Assembly (NCBI GenBank): GCA_031127185.1
Contig: JARIET010000141.1
Span: 1-7,444, forward strand
Length of the DNA: 7,444 bases
Reading direction: 5' to 3'
Origin: Gemmatimonadota bacterium
Lineage (GTDB): Bacteria; Gemmatimonadota; Gemmatimonadetes; Gemmatimonadales; Gemmatimonadaceae
The position numbers were made by a program, and so were the translations under genes. Shown here one piece after another: positions 6,187 to 7,444 of this stretch (positions within the stretch are counted from its first letter, which is position 1; each line of letters opens with the position of its first letter). The notes beneath the pieces are model-generated. The model was not told the DNA's origin, did no database searches, and was given only the letters and a program-made list of their open reading frames with translations.

Positions 6187-7444
6187 TCAGCGCCAGCGAA
6201 AATCCACTGACCCCACTCGCTGGACATTCGGATAGTGCGCCTCAATCCAGCCCCGTGCACTTGCACTGACCAGCGGCAAGAACCGCGGCGCCCCGTTTAG
6301 CGCGACAGCGTGAACTGTGGCCGTGTCGATCACGGCGGCGATCGCGGTCGAGTCGCCCTGGGGATCGTCGGTGAGGAGATACGGCTGCGCGATCACGCGC
6401 CGAGTTCCCGCGAGCGCATAGAGCGCGCCCAACTCGGGTCCGGCGATGAATCGTTCGGCACCGCCATGCGCGGCCACAAGCGCCGTCAGTCGGTCGTAAG
6501 TGGCCGAATCTCCGGTAGTGACGCGCAACTTTCCGTGTGGGCCCGGCAGGGGGTGTGCATCGTCCCACCACACGGGTCCAAATCCTACGGTGTGTACGGA
6601 GCCAATCCGGTGAAACCAACCGCCGAATGCCACGAACACGACCAACAAAGTGAGGAGCGTCCGTCGAGGCAAAGCGGTCGATGCACTGAGCGCAGCGAGA
6701 AATCCCAGTGGTGCCACATAGGCGAAATAGTTTGGCGCGCCAAACGGCACCTGGTTGATGGCGAGCAGCGCGCCGGCCGCGACGATGACCAGCGGAATCG
6801 GGTTGGCGGCGGCAACACGACGGGCGATGGCAAGGGATGCAAGCGGAAGGGCCAGTTGCGCAGCAAACCAGACTCCCCGGTACGACGCTGTGAACTTGGC
6901 CCCGGCCAGAAGCACGAGAACGGCAAGCGTAGCCCCGCCCACCAGCGCTGCCGTACGCGAACGCAGGCGACTGGAGGCATAGGCCCACCCACCGAGTACA
7001 ACGATTGTCGGCAGTCCGTAGGAGAGCATGGTTGGCCAGGGCGTCATGGCCTGCTCAATCGTCGTTGCGGTGCGGATGATTCCGGAGGTATTCGCCGTGA
7101 TGAGGGAGTCCACCGCGCCGTGGGCACCGAACCAGGCGACCAGGCCGACAATCGGCACCAAGGCTCCTCCGACGAGCGCTCCCCACGCGAGCAGGAGTGT
7201 CCGCGTGGACGCCTCGCTCGTTGGGGTATGCCACGCGCGTGCGCCGAGGGTAACGATGACCGCGGCAAGTGGAAGCGCGATCGTGAGCGCTTCACCCGAC
7301 CCGACGCCGCGGCGCATCACAATGGCCAGCGGAACGATCATCGCCACGGTCAGCAGCGAGACGCCGAACCAGCGCCTTCGCGGCCCTTTCACCGCAGCCG
7401 TCGTATTCGTGTCGCGTTGCAGGTGGATGGCCAGCGCGCCGAAT
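6187..7444 (-). CDS. Polytopic membrane protein, C-terminal part of a GT39/ArnT-like glycosyltransferase, partial (5' end off window)
   Basis: The reading frame stays open to the right edge, giving 418 visible residues. A GTG at 7392 is internal: residues upstream of it (FGALAIHLQRDTNTTAA) fit the protein, so the true start lies outside. Roughly nine hydrophobic segments are seen between about residues 26 and 277 of the visible part, with PFGAPNYFAYVAPLG in one loop/helix. A soluble domain of about 140 residues then closes the protein (RFIAGPELGALYALAG, VIDTATVHAVALNG, IEAHYPNVQRVGSVDFRWR). This layout and the ending resemble family 39 glycosyltransferases, which transfer sugars from polyprenyl-phosphate carriers on the outer face of the inner membrane. 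The N-terminal part with the usual catalytic acidic residues is not in the window, so activity cannot be judged. The gene converges on the kinase with a 23-nt gap (6164-6186); no convincing hairpin terminator is seen there. Confidence 0.65.
   Translation of the reverse strand, partial: FGALAIHLQRDTNTTAAVKGPRRRWFGVSLLTVAMIVPLAIVMRRGVGSGEALTIALPLAAVIVTLGARAWHTPTSEASTRTLLLAWGALVGGALVPIVGLVAWFGAHGAVDSLITANTSGIIRTATTIEQAMTPWPTMLSYGLPTIVVLGGWAYASSRLRSRTAALVGGATLAVLVLLAGAKFTASYRGVWFAAQLALPLASLAIARRVAAANPIPLVIVAAGALLAINQVPFGAPNYFAYVAPLGFLAALSASTALPRRTLLTLLVVFVAFGGWFHRIGSVHTVGFGPVWWDDAHPLPGPHGKLRVTTGDSATYDRLTALVAAHGGAERFIAGPELGALYALAGTRRVIAQPYLLTDDPQGDSTAIAAVIDTATVHAVALNGAPRFLPLVSASARGWIEAHYPNVQRVGSVDFRWR

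Noticed and set aside
6140..6200. Possible terminator between the convergent kinase and membrane-protein genes
   Set aside because: TCAG...CTGA around 6151-6163 and GC-rich repeats near 6181-6198 give only short imperfect stems, without a T-run at the expected place on either strand.

Overview
The window is a GC-rich, fully packed bacterial segment with five complete or near-complete genes, all long-range signals pointing to a Gram-negative soil-type bacterium. The style of the proteins suggests Gemmatimonadota or a close relative: barrel-less Plug and carboxypeptidase-regulatory-like secreted proteins, a PknB-type kinase fused to a TolB/FlgO-like domain and TPRs, and a gluconate-dehydrogenase-like redox pair. 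This taxonomic reading is inference from protein style, not from a marker gene.

Left half, minus strand: a tight four-gene operon reads right to left from about 3765 to beyond position 1. It starts with a Tat-exported small subunit of the gluconate 2-dehydrogenase subunit 3 type (3765 to 3112). Next comes an FAD-dependent GMC dehydrogenase with a four-cysteine motif like that of the 3Fe-4S catalytic subunit of bacterial FAD glucose dehydrogenases (3112 to 1502). The third gene is a secreted protein with a carboxypeptidase-regulatory-like domain plus a TonB-receptor Plug-like domain but no beta barrel (1505 to 750). The last is a second secreted protein with two carboxypeptidase-regulatory-like domains that runs off the left edge. 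Junctions are 1-nt (TGATG) and 4-nt (GTGA) overlaps and then an overlap or very short gap, so the four are probably co-transcribed and partly translationally coupled. The usual cytochrome c partner of such dehydrogenases is not in the window.

Centre: an 88-nt divergent intergenic region (3766-3853) separates that operon from a 769-residue cytoplasmic serine/threonine kinase on the plus strand (3854-6163). It is built from a complete kinase domain, a TolB/FlgO-like alpha/beta domain and TPR-like helical repeats, with no visible membrane segment.

Right: the kinase converges, with a 23-nt gap, on a minus-strand polytopic membrane protein (6187 to beyond 7444). It resembles the C-terminal half of a glycosyltransferase family 39 (ArnT/PMT-like) protein, and its N-terminal catalytic part lies outside the window.

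The most interesting points are the coupling of an Fe-S GMC dehydrogenase pair to barrel-less Plug-type envelope proteins in place of a cytochrome, and an apparent one-base lesion directly after the best start codon of the leftmost gene. No tRNA, rRNA, CRISPR, IS element or large repeat was seen, and no stretch over 300 bases lacks a gene.
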